A stretch of 59,037 bases of DNA from Neoconidiobolus thromboides FSU 785. Its lineage: Eukaryota; Entomophthoromycota; Entomophthoromycetes; Entomophthorales; Neoconidiobolaceae. The position numbers and the translations under genes are program-made. Of the stretch, positions 45,865 to 57,184 are shown one piece after another (position 1 is the stretch's first letter; every line of letters begins with the position of its first letter). The notes beneath the pieces were generated by a model. That model saw nothing but the letters and a program-made list of their open reading frames with translations. It ran no database searches and had not been told where the DNA came from. The stretch covers positions 1 to 59,037 of the forward strand of contig MU626387.1 of NCBI GenBank assembly GCA_025603075.1. Reading direction: 5' to 3'.

Positions 45865-45962
45865 GAGAGTGTTTTTTTAACTTCATTACCTTTTCCATTT
45901 TTTAAGCACTATTTAAGCGGGAAATTTGTTAGTAAAATTCTTAAACATAAAAACACATCCCC
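45865..45962 (-). mobile_element. MITE copy 15
   Basis: GAGAGTGTTTTTTTAAC ... AAAACACATCCCC, with the centre AAGCACTATTTAAGCGG. Flanks are ATAT and AAAT. Confidence 0.92.
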
Positions 45963-46191
45963 AAATAAAGTTTAAAAAAGGGATAATAAAAATACATAAC
46001 TTTATAAATTTATTATTCACTATTGTTATAATATAATTTTCATTAATCAAATTTATTTTTGTTTTTTAAAAAAAGGGTATAAAGCAATAAACAATTCAAT
46101 TAATATTTTCAAATCTTTATTATAATTATAAAAACTCTATAAAAATAGAATTAAGTTTATATAAAACTTAATTACTCTATTCCCCAACACT

Positions 46192-48445
46192 TCAATTTAA
46201 TTTTTGAATAATTAAATCAGCGCCATGGTTACCTGTATTTTGGATCTCAACAATTTCTTTTTTATGTGATTTTAATATCGCTTTCACTTGTTTTTCAGTA
46301 TCTGGGGATTCCAAAAGTGATAATATAATAAAACTCCCTCTATTCTTACAAAATTGGACTAATTTTTCTTTACTCAAAGCTTCAAAAAAAGGTTTAGCAT
46401 ATGGATGAGCTTTACTTTCTTCATCTTCAAATTTAATTAATTTTTTAATAACTCGACTTGAATTGATATGCTCTAATAAAGTAGTTCCATCCACCTGATA
46501 ATCATCTTTAATTAATTGACATATCTTTTGTATTAATTTAGATTTATCTCCTTGTCCATGAATAATAGTATCTTCTAATATTTGACTTGGTTTAGGTTGA
46601 ATTAATATATCGCCAACATGAATTTCAAAATATTCAATTAATCCTTTTGATACAGCTACATTCAATTCATTAGCACGTGCACTTGATTCTTTTTTGGAAA
46701 ATTGAGTTCTTATTTCATCATGAGAAGCCAATAAATCAACGGACGGTTTTGATATATATCTAAATGATCTACCAACTAAGAGATAAGCAATTGCACGTCT
46801 ACCAAATTTGTCTTCCAATAGATTGTTAGCATTCTTGATTAATTCAACTATGATATTTTTATCTACTAATACAGTATCGTCTACTACATCAAATAATTGT
46901 AATAATACTAAATGCCCATATTCTTCTTTAGCTATCTTTTCAACAAAAGGTTTAAATGATTTCACTATTACTTTACGATCTTTAACGTTTCCATAAAGTA
47001 AACATTTCATGGCTACTTTAGAGCCATCTTTAGTGTGAAGTATTTCGACTACATGTTCTTTAAGTAAACCAATCATTTCCTATTTGTTTTACATTAACAT
47101 TTTCAATATTTTATATAATTATTTTTATTTACCTGAATTTGAGCTGGATTAGCATTATCAAGATACTCAATAAGAGCATGATGAATAATAGAATGATTGA
47201 TAATTCCTTTATTTAAAATTTTAACTAAAGAGTCATATAATGATTGTAATATAGATTCTCTTTTAGCTTCATTGGATTTTAATAATGATTCAAGGGTAGT
47301 ATATTGACTTGCATTATTCTACAGTAATATTAAAATTAAATCAAATTATTAATAGTAAGTATAAATTCTGAATTTACTTTAAAAACAACAAATTCAGGGC
47401 CAAAGAATTCTTGTAATAAATTTGTTTTTTGTTCTGGATTAGCATAAATTGCATATGCTTCTTCAATTACACTTGAACCATCCTAATTAATTTAATATTG
47501 AACATTAAAAAATCATTACAAAATCTATGATAAACTTACTTTTTGAGTTATAAGTCTTTGAACATTACCATAAAATTCGGAGATGATAGAACCTCTTTGT
47601 TCTTTACTAAAAAAATATCATTAAAAACAAAAACTTTAAATTAAGCTTGATTAAACTTACCAATATTTTAAAATTTTCAATACAATAAAATGTCCATATT
47701 TAGCTTTAGCTAATTCCAAATAATGACCTTTCAACTCTTCGGCAATAATAGCTCTATGTTGTTGACTACCATATTTTAAACAAGTTTGAACAATTCTAGA
47801 AGCATCATGTTTTAAAGATAACTAAAAATCGATTTACCATCAATATCTTCATTCAATCGAAAAAAGAACAACCAAATACTTACCTCGACTACCTTTCCTT
47901 TTAACAAGTCAATCATGTCTGTTACATGACATTCTAAGCTTTTTCTTGGTACTTTACTATTTCTCATCTTTTCCCATATCTTTTTACAGTGGGATAAAAG
48001 TTCAGCATGTGGTTTGTTAGCTTTACGTTCTAAACGCAAGGCTTTGGTAGCTTGATGAGATTCTTTGGAACCTATTATTTAAAAAATTATCATTATTAGT
48101 TCTTCATTCTATCTAATTTATAGCTGCTAACAACTTACTTTGTTTATTTTGATTTTTAAACTCTTCATTGATACCTTCTTCATGATTACCTTCTAAGTTT
48201 GAATCAAAGTTTTCGCCTACTTCTTCTTCATAATTTTCTTCATCAAAGTTTTCAAAATCTTCTACACTAGAAGCACCTTCTTCTTCTTCAGTTTGAGTGA
48301 CTGGTTTAGATAACTTTTTAGGTGGTGAATCAGCAACGGAATTATTTTTACGTTTACTGTCTATAAGAGAAGGTTAGATATTGTTATTAAGAATCATGGG
48401 TTTAAATGAAATCTTACTACTTTTTATATTCAATTTATTTGCCAT
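46192..48445 (-). CDS. PUF6: Puf6/PUM3-type ribosome-biogenesis PUF protein
   Basis: About eight exons, from ATG at 48443-48445 (MANKLNIK) to TAA at 46192. An acidic, Glu/Ser-rich N-terminus with a KKLSKP-type basic patch comes first. The conserved helical region KPHAELLSHCKKIWEKMR of the Puf6/PUM3 family follows. Degenerate Pumilio-like repeats come next (ASRIVQTCLKYG, YGHFIVLKILKYC, DGSKVAMKCLLYG, YGHLVLLQLFDVVDD, FGRRAIAYLLVGR). The C-terminal CPL domain ends in NRGSFIILSLLE and NHGADLIIQKLN. Unlike classic PUF repressors, this family binds structured RNA without base specificity. It works in 60S biogenesis and, in yeast, in ASH1 mRNA control. The gene is distinct from the canonical Pumilio at 4.4 kb. 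Confidence 0.92.
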
Positions 48446-48677
48446 TTTTTAACCTTTTTAATAATTTTTAAATCTTTTAAAAAGCAATCCTTTTCCTTTT
48501 ATTTCGAAATTTTTTTATTAAAAAATCAAACCAATAAAACTTAAAATTGGTCCCAAAGTTCAATGAATGGGGAATAGTTTTGAAACTTTTAAAATTACAA
48601 AATAATAAAACAAAGAAATTCATTATAAAAATTAGAATAATTCGACTTTATAGTAAAAAATAAAAATAAAATAAAAT

Positions 48678-50207
48678 TTAATTCTGTGTGATTAATGCTG
48701 GACTACGATTAGGAATTATATGCCTTGAAATAAAATGGACTAGGGAAGCGGATAGAGTAATAGGAAGTATAAACAATTTAAGGGTAAATGAAGGTAGAGC
48801 AGTGATTCTAATCGGAAGCTCCGGTAGCAGCGGCCCATCCTTTTGAAATAACCAAGAAGCTACCTCAATACCATTATTATCATTAGAATTTTCATGATCA
48901 AAATCTTCCAAATTAAGCTCTGTTTGAAGTTGTTGAATTTGTCTTTGAATAACAGTAATACTTTGTTCAAATCTTTTAATTTCTAATTTTTCTTTTTGAT
49001 ATTGACGCATAACTAATTGAGATAACTGATTTAAAGGTGGCTCAAATTGATTTTTAACTTTCGAGATATCTTGTTTTGTTGCAAAAGCTTGACGTAATTG
49101 ATCCATTTGATTTTCAAGCCCTTGTAATCGAAATTGCATACTTTGTAAAGCAGCTGTTTGATGACTGACCACTTGCTGTAATTCATTAGCACTATTGGTT
49201 AACAATTGGCCCAAATGAACCATTGGTCTTACTTCAGCAGCTAATATGAATAGTAGTAAATTAAAATCCGATACAAAAGTATCCAAATTAGTTAATTGGG
49301 AACGAGCTATTAAAAATATATAACCTCCAAGGATAGGGCTGATTATTACCATTAAAAAGCTTATTTTTTCATACCACCATAATCGATATTGAGCTTGGTA
49401 ACGTAATGCTTCACTGCTGGCATCCGCTGGTAAGTTTTCATTTTGATTATACATTGTTAAATCAATTGGATTTATAAATCTTTTCTTGCGTGCAGCTAAA
49501 TAAAAATCCCAAGGTAGTTGAATCAGATTGTATAAATAAAATATAACTAAAATTAACAAAAACAAATCACTCCATAAATCTTCCATACCCAGAAAGAAAG
49601 CTAATAATGGGGGTAATAGTGCGAGTAAAATAGGTAAAATAGCTAATGAACTACTATTTTTTACTGGAAGTAAATCAATGCTTTCATTGTTTTTTATAGG
49701 GTTTGTTTTGCTTGTTGTTTCTGTTCGATTTGTTGATGGTATATTATTATTTTCTAAATTATCCATTGATGTAGTTGGTATCCTAATCGTATTGAATGGT
49801 GAATATTGACTTGGTTGAGAATGGGTACGAATCATCATAGGCGATAATAATTGATTATTTAATATTGGGGAAGAGGGCTGAGATAAAGATAGAGAAATTT
49901 TAATAGCCGGTGTTAATAAAGGCGATAGTAAATTACTAGTTGATTTGGATGAAGTTGAATTTGGTACGATTTTTATATTGTTTGGTATTGTTTTAAATCG
50001 CTTATTTACTGGTTTAAAAGCTGTATTTGGTTTGGAATTGTCTTTGGTTAATACGGTGATTGTATAAGTTATATAGAAAAATAAAATAAATGATAGACGG
50101 GCAGTAATAGTAACTAAATTGGAATTGACAAGTCCTGATGCTAAAATAAGTATGATAAGAAAAGAAACTAATTTGATTAATCTCCTCAAGAATTGCCGAG
50201 AACTCAC
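48678..50207 (-). CDS. Fungal multi-pass membrane protein with central coiled coil
   Basis: A single exon encodes 509 aa, unusual among the intron-rich genes here. Two N-terminal hydrophobic helices (about 9-29 and 34-53) are followed by a long Ser/Pro/Asn-rich loop (55-185). Then come four hydrophobic segments (about 187-235 and 275-330), separated by a conserved-looking loop with QLPWDFYLAARKKRF and YRLWWYEKISF. After VRPMVHLGQLL there is a long Gln-rich coiled coil (about 335-430), and finally a C-terminal hydrophobic helix (about 468-490). I recognise no functional family. The layout would suit an organelle-membrane tether or scaffold. It sits head-to-tail between Puf6 and the RPEL gene. 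Confidence 0.85.
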   Translation of the reverse strand: MSSRQFLRRLIKLVSFLIILILASGLVNSNLVTITARLSFILFFYITYTITVLTKDNSKPNTAFKPVNKRFKTIPNNIKIVPNSTSSKSTSNLLSPLLTPAIKISLSLSQPSSPILNNQLLSPMMIRTHSQPSQYSPFNTIRIPTTSMDNLENNNIPSTNRTETTSKTNPIKNNESIDLLPVKNSSSLAILPILLALLPPLLAFFLGMEDLWSDLFLLILVIFYLYNLIQLPWDFYLAARKKRFINPIDLTMYNQNENLPADASSEALRYQAQYRLWWYEKISFLMVIISPILGGYIFLIARSQLTNLDTFVSDFNLLLFILAAEVRPMVHLGQLLTNSANELQQVVSHQTAALQSMQFRLQGLENQMDQLRQAFATKQDISKVKNQFEPPLNQLSQLVMRQYQKEKLEIKRFEQSITVIQRQIQQLQTELNLEDFDHENSNDNNGIEVASWLFQKDGPLLPELPIRITALPSFTLKLFILPITLSASLVHFISRHIIPNRSPALITQN

Positions 50208-50863
50208 GATCTCTTTTGGAGTTACAATTGTATTATAATGACCTATTTTGAAAGATGAATTAATAAATAAAAATATTACTTAATAACTACTAGATATTAA
50301 ATCTTAATAAAATATAAATTTATTACTTTTACAATAGATTGGAGTAGTAGTAAAACACTTAAAAAAACAAAAATTTTATTTCACTTAATTTGTATAATTT
50401 TTATTTCCAGTTTTAAAAACAAATATGCTAATAAACAACTTGATAAATTTAATGCTTGAAAAATAAATGCTAACTATTAAAATAACCCTGAATTTGATTA
50501 TTGATAGGAATTAATGACCTTCATATTTGGTTTCAAAATTTAAAATTTAATTGCCCACGTACGCGTACTCTTATTAAGTTGGGCAATTTTTTTGTAAATG
50601 AGTTATAAATTTCTTTTACTTTACTCATTTTAGAAAATTGAAGGGATAGAGTATAAGTTAATATTAAATTTTACAGTTACCCTTGCAGTATTTTACAAAC
50701 ATTTTGTAAACATGTAAAGTATAATGAATATGAAGTAAACAATAAAAGCGATAATATTATAAAATTTACATCTTCATTTATTTACTAAAATAAAAATAAT
50801 AAAAAGTATGCTAAATGCTATACTAGTGATAGAGAATAGAAAAAAGAAACAGATCCTATTTAA
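50208..50863. other. Intergenic, with a 9-bp stem-loop
   Basis: AT-rich spacer. AATTGCCCA at 50549-50557 and TGGGCAATT at 50580-50588 form a stem-loop whose 22-nt loop contains the palindrome GTACGCGTAC; seven T residues follow. No gene was recognised. Confidence 0.5.
50549..50588. repeat. Inverted repeat with palindromic loop and T-run
   Basis: A perfect 9-bp stem (AATTGCCCA/TGGGCAATT), followed directly by a T tract. The loop has two CpG-type GTAC units (CGTACGCGTAC), rare in this AT-rich background. It could be a terminator-like hairpin of a Pol III or small RNA unit, or a protein-binding palindrome. Nothing nearby tells which. Confidence 0.5.
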
Positions 50864-51532
50864 TTACGCATGTTCTTCATTTAAAAACTTACGTTCAATT
50901 TCTTGCTGATCTGGTCGACTTGAGATCTTCTTATCCAATTGATTTTCTAATTGATGACGCTCCAACTCCATTTTTTTACTCAGTAAAGAAGGATCAATAT
51001 TACTTTCTAAAAAAATCAACAATCAATGATTTAAATTATGATCTTTTCATTACCTTTTAAAATATTATGATTAATAAGATCTTCTTTATCTGGTCTAGCG
51101 TGAATCTTGTGCTCCAATTTATCTACTAACCGATGTTTTTCTAACTCCTTTTGAGCACCTTGTAAACTAGGTGCTGCAGTAGTGTCCTTTAAAATATTAT
51201 GATTGATAAGATCTTCCTTGTCAGGACGAGCATGGATCTTATGTTCTAGTTTATCCGCCAATTGGTGTTTAGCTAATTCATGTTTAGCTGCTTGTAAACT
51301 AGGGGCTAAGCTAGAGTCTATTCGATAAGTTGGCGTTAGTTTAAAGATAATTTATTAATTAAGATTCTTAATTCACCTTTTAAAATGTTTTTATCAACTA
51401 ATTCCTCCGGTTTTGGACGGTTATTAATTAAATGATTAAGCTTTTCACTTGGTACGACGTTACTTGAGTCTAAGGATTCTAAGTTATTAAACAATAATTC
51501 TGTGCTTATTAGTTATTGAATTTACCTGGCAT
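50864..51532 (-). CDS. Four-repeat RPEL protein (putative actin-binding)
   Basis: Four exons encode 171 aa (ATG at 51530-51532, TAA at 50864-50866). The protein is almost entirely four RPEL repeats beginning at residues 16, 60, 104 and 148, an exact 44-residue spacing. They read LNHLINNRPKPEELVDKNIL, LEHKIHARPDKEDLINHNIL (twice, identical) and LDKKISSRPDQQEIERKFL. Between repeats are charged linkers with a shared (S)LQxAxxELxKHxL pattern. RPEL motifs bind G-actin through the Arg and the flanking hydrophobic residues in MRTF and Phactr proteins. Here no SAP or phosphatase-binding part accompanies them. All three introns are phase 1 and fall at the repeat borders (after IL-K), so a repeat unit corresponds to an exon. 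Confidence 0.87.
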
Positions 51533-51929
51533 TTTCTTATAAAAAAAGAGTGACTGTTGACTTTGGGAACTTTTTAACACTTTTGAAAGTTTATTGACGT
51601 CATTTTGATCCTTTTTATTCCTTATAACCAAGAAATTATGCCAATTTTATTTGATTATGTTAAATTGATCATATGAATATGAATATAAACTCATAATATG
51701 TAAGAAACTAAACTATGACAAAAAAAGAGTTAATATAAAATTAATAATACATAATACATTAAAATCGTAATTGTATAAAAAATAAATCTTTATTCTACTA
51801 ATAAGACTTAAACATAAAATAATTTACAAAACACCCATAAAAAAGTTAAAGCTATATTGTAAATAATTATAGAATTTAATCAAAAAAAAATAAAAATAGT
51901 CTATCAACATCTATACGAACATAATCCAT
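51533..51929. other. Spacer between the RPEL gene and BUD23
   Basis: AT-rich upstream region of the RPEL gene and 3' flank of BUD23. No element was recognised. Confidence 0.45.
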
Positions 51930-53027
51930 TTAAAATTTAGGTCTACGTTTTCTACCTGTATATTTAGAGTCTTTAGCCACCTTGACCCCTTTAGCTCTTG
52001 CTGATTCTTTCTTTTTCATAATCCAATCTTTCCCTTTAATTTTAGCTTCAAGTTTACTCTTTCTATGATTCTTAATTCTAAATAAAAAAACATTTAGCAC
52101 TATAAAATTATTAAATTACACTATTTCTTTACCTTTTCTTAGAATATCCAACCTCTAATTCGCCTTGTTCCATACCTTTGGCTTGAGGTAAAGGATCATT
52201 CGATTGTCCTGCAAATAAACAAAGATAATGTTTTCTAGCTTTTCTACTATTGGGGTAATCAATAACTAAACCACCAGTGAAACCGCACTTCATTGCTGCA
52301 CTCATTATCATCTGTAATTGTTCATCATTTTCAGGATAAAACTGAAAAACTGCTCTGGCCCCTTTTTTTAAACACATAAATAAAGTAGTAAAAAAATGGT
52401 TTAGTCGTTTCCATGGGACATGACTGTTTTTATCCGCATTACATAGCCATTGAAGTACTGAAATACTTAGGGGGAGGTCATTATTAAATTTCTATTTAGA
52501 TAAATAAAGATATTCTTTACCTAATAGCGCCATCAAAAGTACCAGGTCTAAAACTTAAACCCTGTCCAGCATCTTGCAAAAATAAATCACCTTCCACTTC
52601 ACGCTCTACAGCAACGTCTATTTTTTTGAATTAGTTTCAAATAGTCGAGATAGAAAATCAATGCTTACTTAACATAGAAGGCGAGATATCAAAGCCAACC
52701 CAAAAATGACCTTCTTCTTCTAAAATTTCACCCGATAAACCAGAACCACAACCAATATCAAGTAAATAACTAGGTTGTTCTTCGGGTAAGTTTAATAACT
52801 CTAAAGCTCGTAATGCCATCTCGGCTTGAATCTCAGCTATACGAGTGCTATTTTATGGGATTTATTATTAATTGTTTAATTAAAATTGAGGATCAATTAC
52901 TTTGCAGTGTATTTGCTGGCTTCTAACTCATTGTATACCTTTTTAATAGAGATTAGTTTCTTGAAGTTTAATAAGGGCTGGCTAGTCTTACATGTTCTGG
53001 TGGGCCTTGATGTTCCGGTCTACTCAT
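51930..53027 (-). CDS. BUD23: BUD23: 18S rRNA (guanine-N7) methyltransferase
   Basis: About six exons. [12 protein letters not shown] opens the protein as in Bud23/WBSCR22. The SAM-binding motif [16 protein letters not shown] is complete, followed by [11 protein letters not shown]. Motif IV region [20 protein letters not shown] and [12 protein letters not shown] continue the Rossmann fold. [20 protein letters not shown] is the family's conserved C-terminal block. The basic tail ([12 protein letters not shown]...[10 protein letters not shown]) is the Bud23 nuclear/nucleolar signal. It methylates G1575 (yeast numbering) of 18S rRNA with the helper Trm112, during 40S maturation. Confidence 0.95.
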
Positions 53028-53225
53028 TTTTATAAAAAAAAGTTAATGTTTTAGATATTTAGCTTTGGGAATAAATTCCAGATTATCGAGGGTGAAAATC
53101 TGTCCAATAAGATTGAAATTCGAAAATAAAGCCAATAAACCAAAGTTTAGTCAAAGAATGACAAAGTTGAATATTTTTATAATTTTTTATCATTGTAATA
53201 TAAAATAGTATAATAATATTAAAAA

Positions 53226-56200
53226 ATGATAGCTAAAAATAGTCTATTGTTTTTATTTTTGATACTTTTGTTAAACCAAACGGTGACATCTATCTATTCT
53301 GATCAAGCTGGTGTTAAGGATTGGTAAGTCAAAATCTTATTTATAATGTATGTTGGAATTTAATAAATTATGTTAGGCAGATTAAGACGGTAGGTGTACC
53401 AAAGCAAATGTTTAACTATCAAAATGACAAAATTATATTATCAGAAAAAAACATAATCGGTAGAGTAAATAATACAAATGGCGATTTGAGTAAGTTGTTA
53501 TATTATAGTTGTATAGATGTTGTAACTTAACTTTGTTATATTTAGTTTGGAGAAGAACAGATTTTCAATATGGAACAGTCAAAAATGTATTGATTGAAAA
53601 TGATAGTAGGTTTTTTCTACTCTAATATCAGTCATTAATTTTATTTATTTTTTAGTTCTATGTATTCAAAATGAAGAAAATAATAGAGAGTATATTGTAT
53701 TAGTAAACTTAGATAGCGGAGATATTTTATTTAATTATAAAATTCCATTTAATAATAATGTCAATGATATTACTATACATATCGATGACGAGGTTATGCT
53801 GTTATTGATTAACAATAGGTTTTTATTTAATGTTAAAATTGGGTTTCATAAATTGAATTGGAAGTTTAATATTGAAGACAATGAAAGGTAAATATCTTTT
53901 TTATTATGTTATATCAAATATGCTAATGTTATTACAACAACTGAAGTAAACTATTGGATATGATTAAACATAATGATATAATTTATCTAGTATCTCAATC
54001 AAACGAACAAATCGATTATTTAAAATTGAATAAGGATGATGGAAAAGTAATTAGCAATGAAATCATTATAAAGCAACAAGGCTCAGAGAACATAAAATAC
54101 AAGTTGAGTAGCATTAATAATTCCATTTATTTTATTTGGAACAATAAAGAGGAAATTAACGTTCAGCTGTTAAATCAAAATCAATTATTAAACACGATTA
54201 ATATTGACAATGATGTTATAGCCAATAATATTTTTGTTGAAAATGATCAAATTTACGTGCTATTTAACGAAAATACAATTATCTATCATTTAAATATTAA
54301 TAGTGAAACTAAGTTGAACTTAATTAATAAATTTGAGCTCAATAATAATAATAAGGATAGTCAAGTAATTTATTTTAACAATAGTGTCAGCTTAGTTTCT
54401 TTTGATAAAGAAAGTATCTATTTAAGCAAAGCAAAAGATGTCGTCAAAATAGCAATCGATGAAATAAGTAAATATGAAGAATTCGGAAGGTTAATTAGTT
54501 TATATGCTTACAATAGTAACAATGATGTTGAATTAGTATTAGTTAGAGAAGATGGAAGTATTAATAGTGTTATTTATAAGAATGATAAATTATACACTCA
54601 ATGGAACCGCAATGAAGGATTAAGTTATATTAAATCTAGCAAAATATTAAGTTTACCAGAGAAACATTTATTTACGATTGAAGATGGTAATGAATTAAGT
54701 CATAACAAAATAATGAATAGTGATAACAATAATGTTATTATCAATTTTATAAACAGATGGTATGTTACTGTAATGAATATAATAACTTATTTTAGTAATA
54801 ACAATAACAATAACAATGATAAGAAAGATGTGATTGTTATGGATAAACTAGGAATCAATAAATTAATTATTACAGTGAACGAGTTTAATAAGATGTACGC
54901 AATCGAAAGTAAAAATGGACAAATTAAATGGACTAAATTTATTCGTAATCAAAGTATTGTTAAATTGTATATATTGAGAGAATCCAGTATTAAATTACCA
55001 CCCATCATTGGCATTGTTGCAGAGCATATTAAAGATGGTAATAGAATATTAACACTATATCGTATCAATGGATTTACTGGAAGTATTATTAATAATGAAG
55101 TTATTTTTAATGAAAAAGATAATGTTGAATTTGAGTTGAATTTATTGCCCGCTATGGAACCAACACATTTATGCAATTATCTCAGTATTGTTAATATTAA
55201 TAGCAATAATATTAGGTTAATACCTAACAATAATGATAATGACATAAGTGACATTTATTATTCATATTATCATAACAAGAATTCAGTATCAGGGTATTCA
55301 ATTGATTATAGTAACAACAAAAAGATAGAAAAGAATTATAAATTAGAATTTAAAGACCAAGTTATTGTACAAGTATTGCACAATGAATTAAGTATTAATA
55401 AAATGAGTTCAATGGGTAGAATCTTAAGTGATCGTCGAGTAATGTATAAGTATTTAAATAACAATTTATTAATCATTATTACTAAAAACATCAATAAAGA
55501 CAATAATAGTTTTATTTATTTGATTGATTCAATTACAGGAAAACAATTATATCAAGTAGAGCATAAAAATGTTTATAATAATCAAATCCAATTATTACTA
55601 TTTGAAAACCAATTTGTTTATCATTATTTTAATATAGAAAATAAAAATTTTAATTTTAATGTGATTGAATTGTTTACGTCTCATTTACCCGATGTTAAAC
55701 ATGTAAAGTAAGTTTTATACTATTTCATTATATTGCGCTATTTACATTATATTTTATATATTTCAGTAATGATACTATCTCATCATTTGATATAAATTCA
55801 CCTTATGTTGCTTCTAATTCTTACGTTTTCCCACATAATATTACCTCTTTATCTATCACTAATACATTGAATGGTATAACAGATAAAGAATTGATAGGTA
55901 AGTTATACTTTATATATACTCAAATGTATTTATTTATTTATTTATATTAGCTTCAATCGAACCTAATAATCATATAGTTTCAATCTCATTGGATGAATTA
56001 AATGCACTTCGAGTAATTAAAAAGGAAGAGAATCAATTTAATACAATGCTATACCAACCCATCATAAGAATGAACGAAAAGAAAGTGATATCTTATGGCT
56101 TAGATGTAATACTATATATTATGATATTATATATTTTATATTTATATAAAAATAATTTATTAGATATCAGGTATTAAAAAGACGCTCTCAGTAGCAAGTA

Positions 56201-56472
56201 ATTTCGAATCGACCACTTTGTTGTTTTCTTATGGTCTAGATCTCTTTTTTTCAGCTTATTCACCTAATATGCAATTTGATTTACTTAAGGAGGATTTTTC
56301 AAAAGTTAGCTTGTTAGCTACAATTCTTTTGCTTTCAGTAGCTATCTTTTTTACTTCCCCTATGGTAAGTGCTTTTGATAAAAATCTTGAACGTTTTATT
56401 AATCTTATTGTTAGGTACGCAATAAAAAACTGAATGATGTTTGGTATTAGGAGAGCCATTGAAAAAGAATAA
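53226..56472 (+). CDS. EMC1: EMC1, ER membrane protein complex subunit 1
   Basis: About ten exons. A signal peptide (LLFLFLILLLNQTVTS) is followed by the EMC1 opening YSDQAGVKDWQIKTVGVP. A long Asn-rich beta-propeller region comes next (pyrrolo-quinoline-quinone-like repeats), then the conserved C-terminal domain: NSYVFPHNITSLSITNT, LNGITDKELIASI, and DISGIKKTLSVASNFESTTLLF through SYGLDLFFSAYSPNMQFDLL. One membrane helix (LLATILLLSVAIFFTSPMV) ends the protein. EMC inserts tail-anchored and multi-pass proteins into the ER membrane, and EMC1 is its large lumenal scaffold. The last intron (36 nt, GTACGC...TATTAG) is tentative. Without it the frame ends at 56433 instead of 56472. Confidence 0.9.
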
Positions 56473-56519
56473 ATATTTTTTAAAATTATTTTTCAACTTG
56501 AAATGATCATTTAATTTGT

Positions 56520-56745
56520 TTATTGTTTTGGGCTAGAAGTTGCTGTTTTTTAATCGTTATTTTGGGATAAAACAAGTGTTATATTTATTTTTTGTTTTGG
56601 AGTGAAAATCGTGGTGCTTTGCTAATTTAGAATAATTTGTTTTGGGCTAAAAACCATAGTTTATTTTTAACTTTTAATACATTATTTTGGGCTAAAAATG
56701 GTAATTCTTTGAGTTTGCTCTTTATTTCGGATGCAAAAAATAGCT
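56520..56745. repeat. Degenerate tandem repeat, core TTTTGGGCTAAAA
   Basis: Cores lie at about 56525 (TTTTGGGCTAGAA), 56559 (TTTTGGGATAAAA), 56595 (TTTTGGAGTGAAAA), 56640 (TTTTGGGCTAAAA) and 56685 (TTTTGGGCTAAAA), with a weaker TTTCGGATGCAAAA near 56727. The spacers are A/T-rich and share TTAxxTTTTxA-type text. The array starts immediately after the EMC1 stop. Confidence 0.6.
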
Positions 56746-57070
56746 TTCATAAACCCCAAAAGAACAGAACTTGAGCTAAAAGTTATCACTCTATTCAGGA
56801 ATAATTTCCCAAAAGTATGGTAAATGGATCCATTATCTAAAAATCGTTCGGTCTTATCAGTATATTTCAGTAAAAGAGTAACCGATAATAGCAAACCAAT
56901 CGGTTTAATTTAAATCAGATATGTAAGAATTTTATTGGCAATATAAAGCTTGGGAAATTATAAATCACAAGTTCAGGGATGCATAAAAACTCACTCTAGC
57001 TAACCAAGCGTGAGAAAAAAGACAAACAGGGGATTTTAGTTTGCTTTAAGAAAGAAAGTTTCACAAAAAG

Positions 57071-57078
57071 TATAAATA
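57071..57078 (+). promoter_or_regulatory. TATA box of the small membrane-protein gene
   Basis: TATAAATA lies 107 bp before the start codon. It is followed by a pyrimidine-rich initiator-like stretch (CTCTCCATCTTCTTTCACTT) and an A-rich leader. This is the cleanest core promoter in the window. Confidence 0.5.
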
Positions 57079-57184
57079 CTCTCCATCTTCTTTCACTTGA
57101 ATTTTATTTTTACAAAAAAGAAAGAAATTAAGCTTTAATTTATTCCGTTACAATTGTTGTTATTATTACAAAAACAAATAAAAA

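Larger units (their letters stand above)
44181..46191. other. Intergenic, with three inverted-orientation MITEs
   Basis: MITEs lie at 44860-44954, 45366-45464 and 45865-45962, all in the same (reverse) orientation and about 0.5 kb apart. Around 45000-45300 the base composition is less AT-rich, and a 95-codon frame exists on the minus strand. Neither strand gives a convincing protein, so it may be old coding DNA. From 44181 to 44850 I see nothing. Confidence 0.45.
56473..57184. other. Intergenic, with degenerate GGGCTAAAA repeats
   Basis: The left part (56520-56745) contains five or six degenerate units of TTTTGGGCTAAAA, spaced 34-45 bp. The right part holds the promoter of the next gene. No coding frame is supported. 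Confidence 0.5.
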
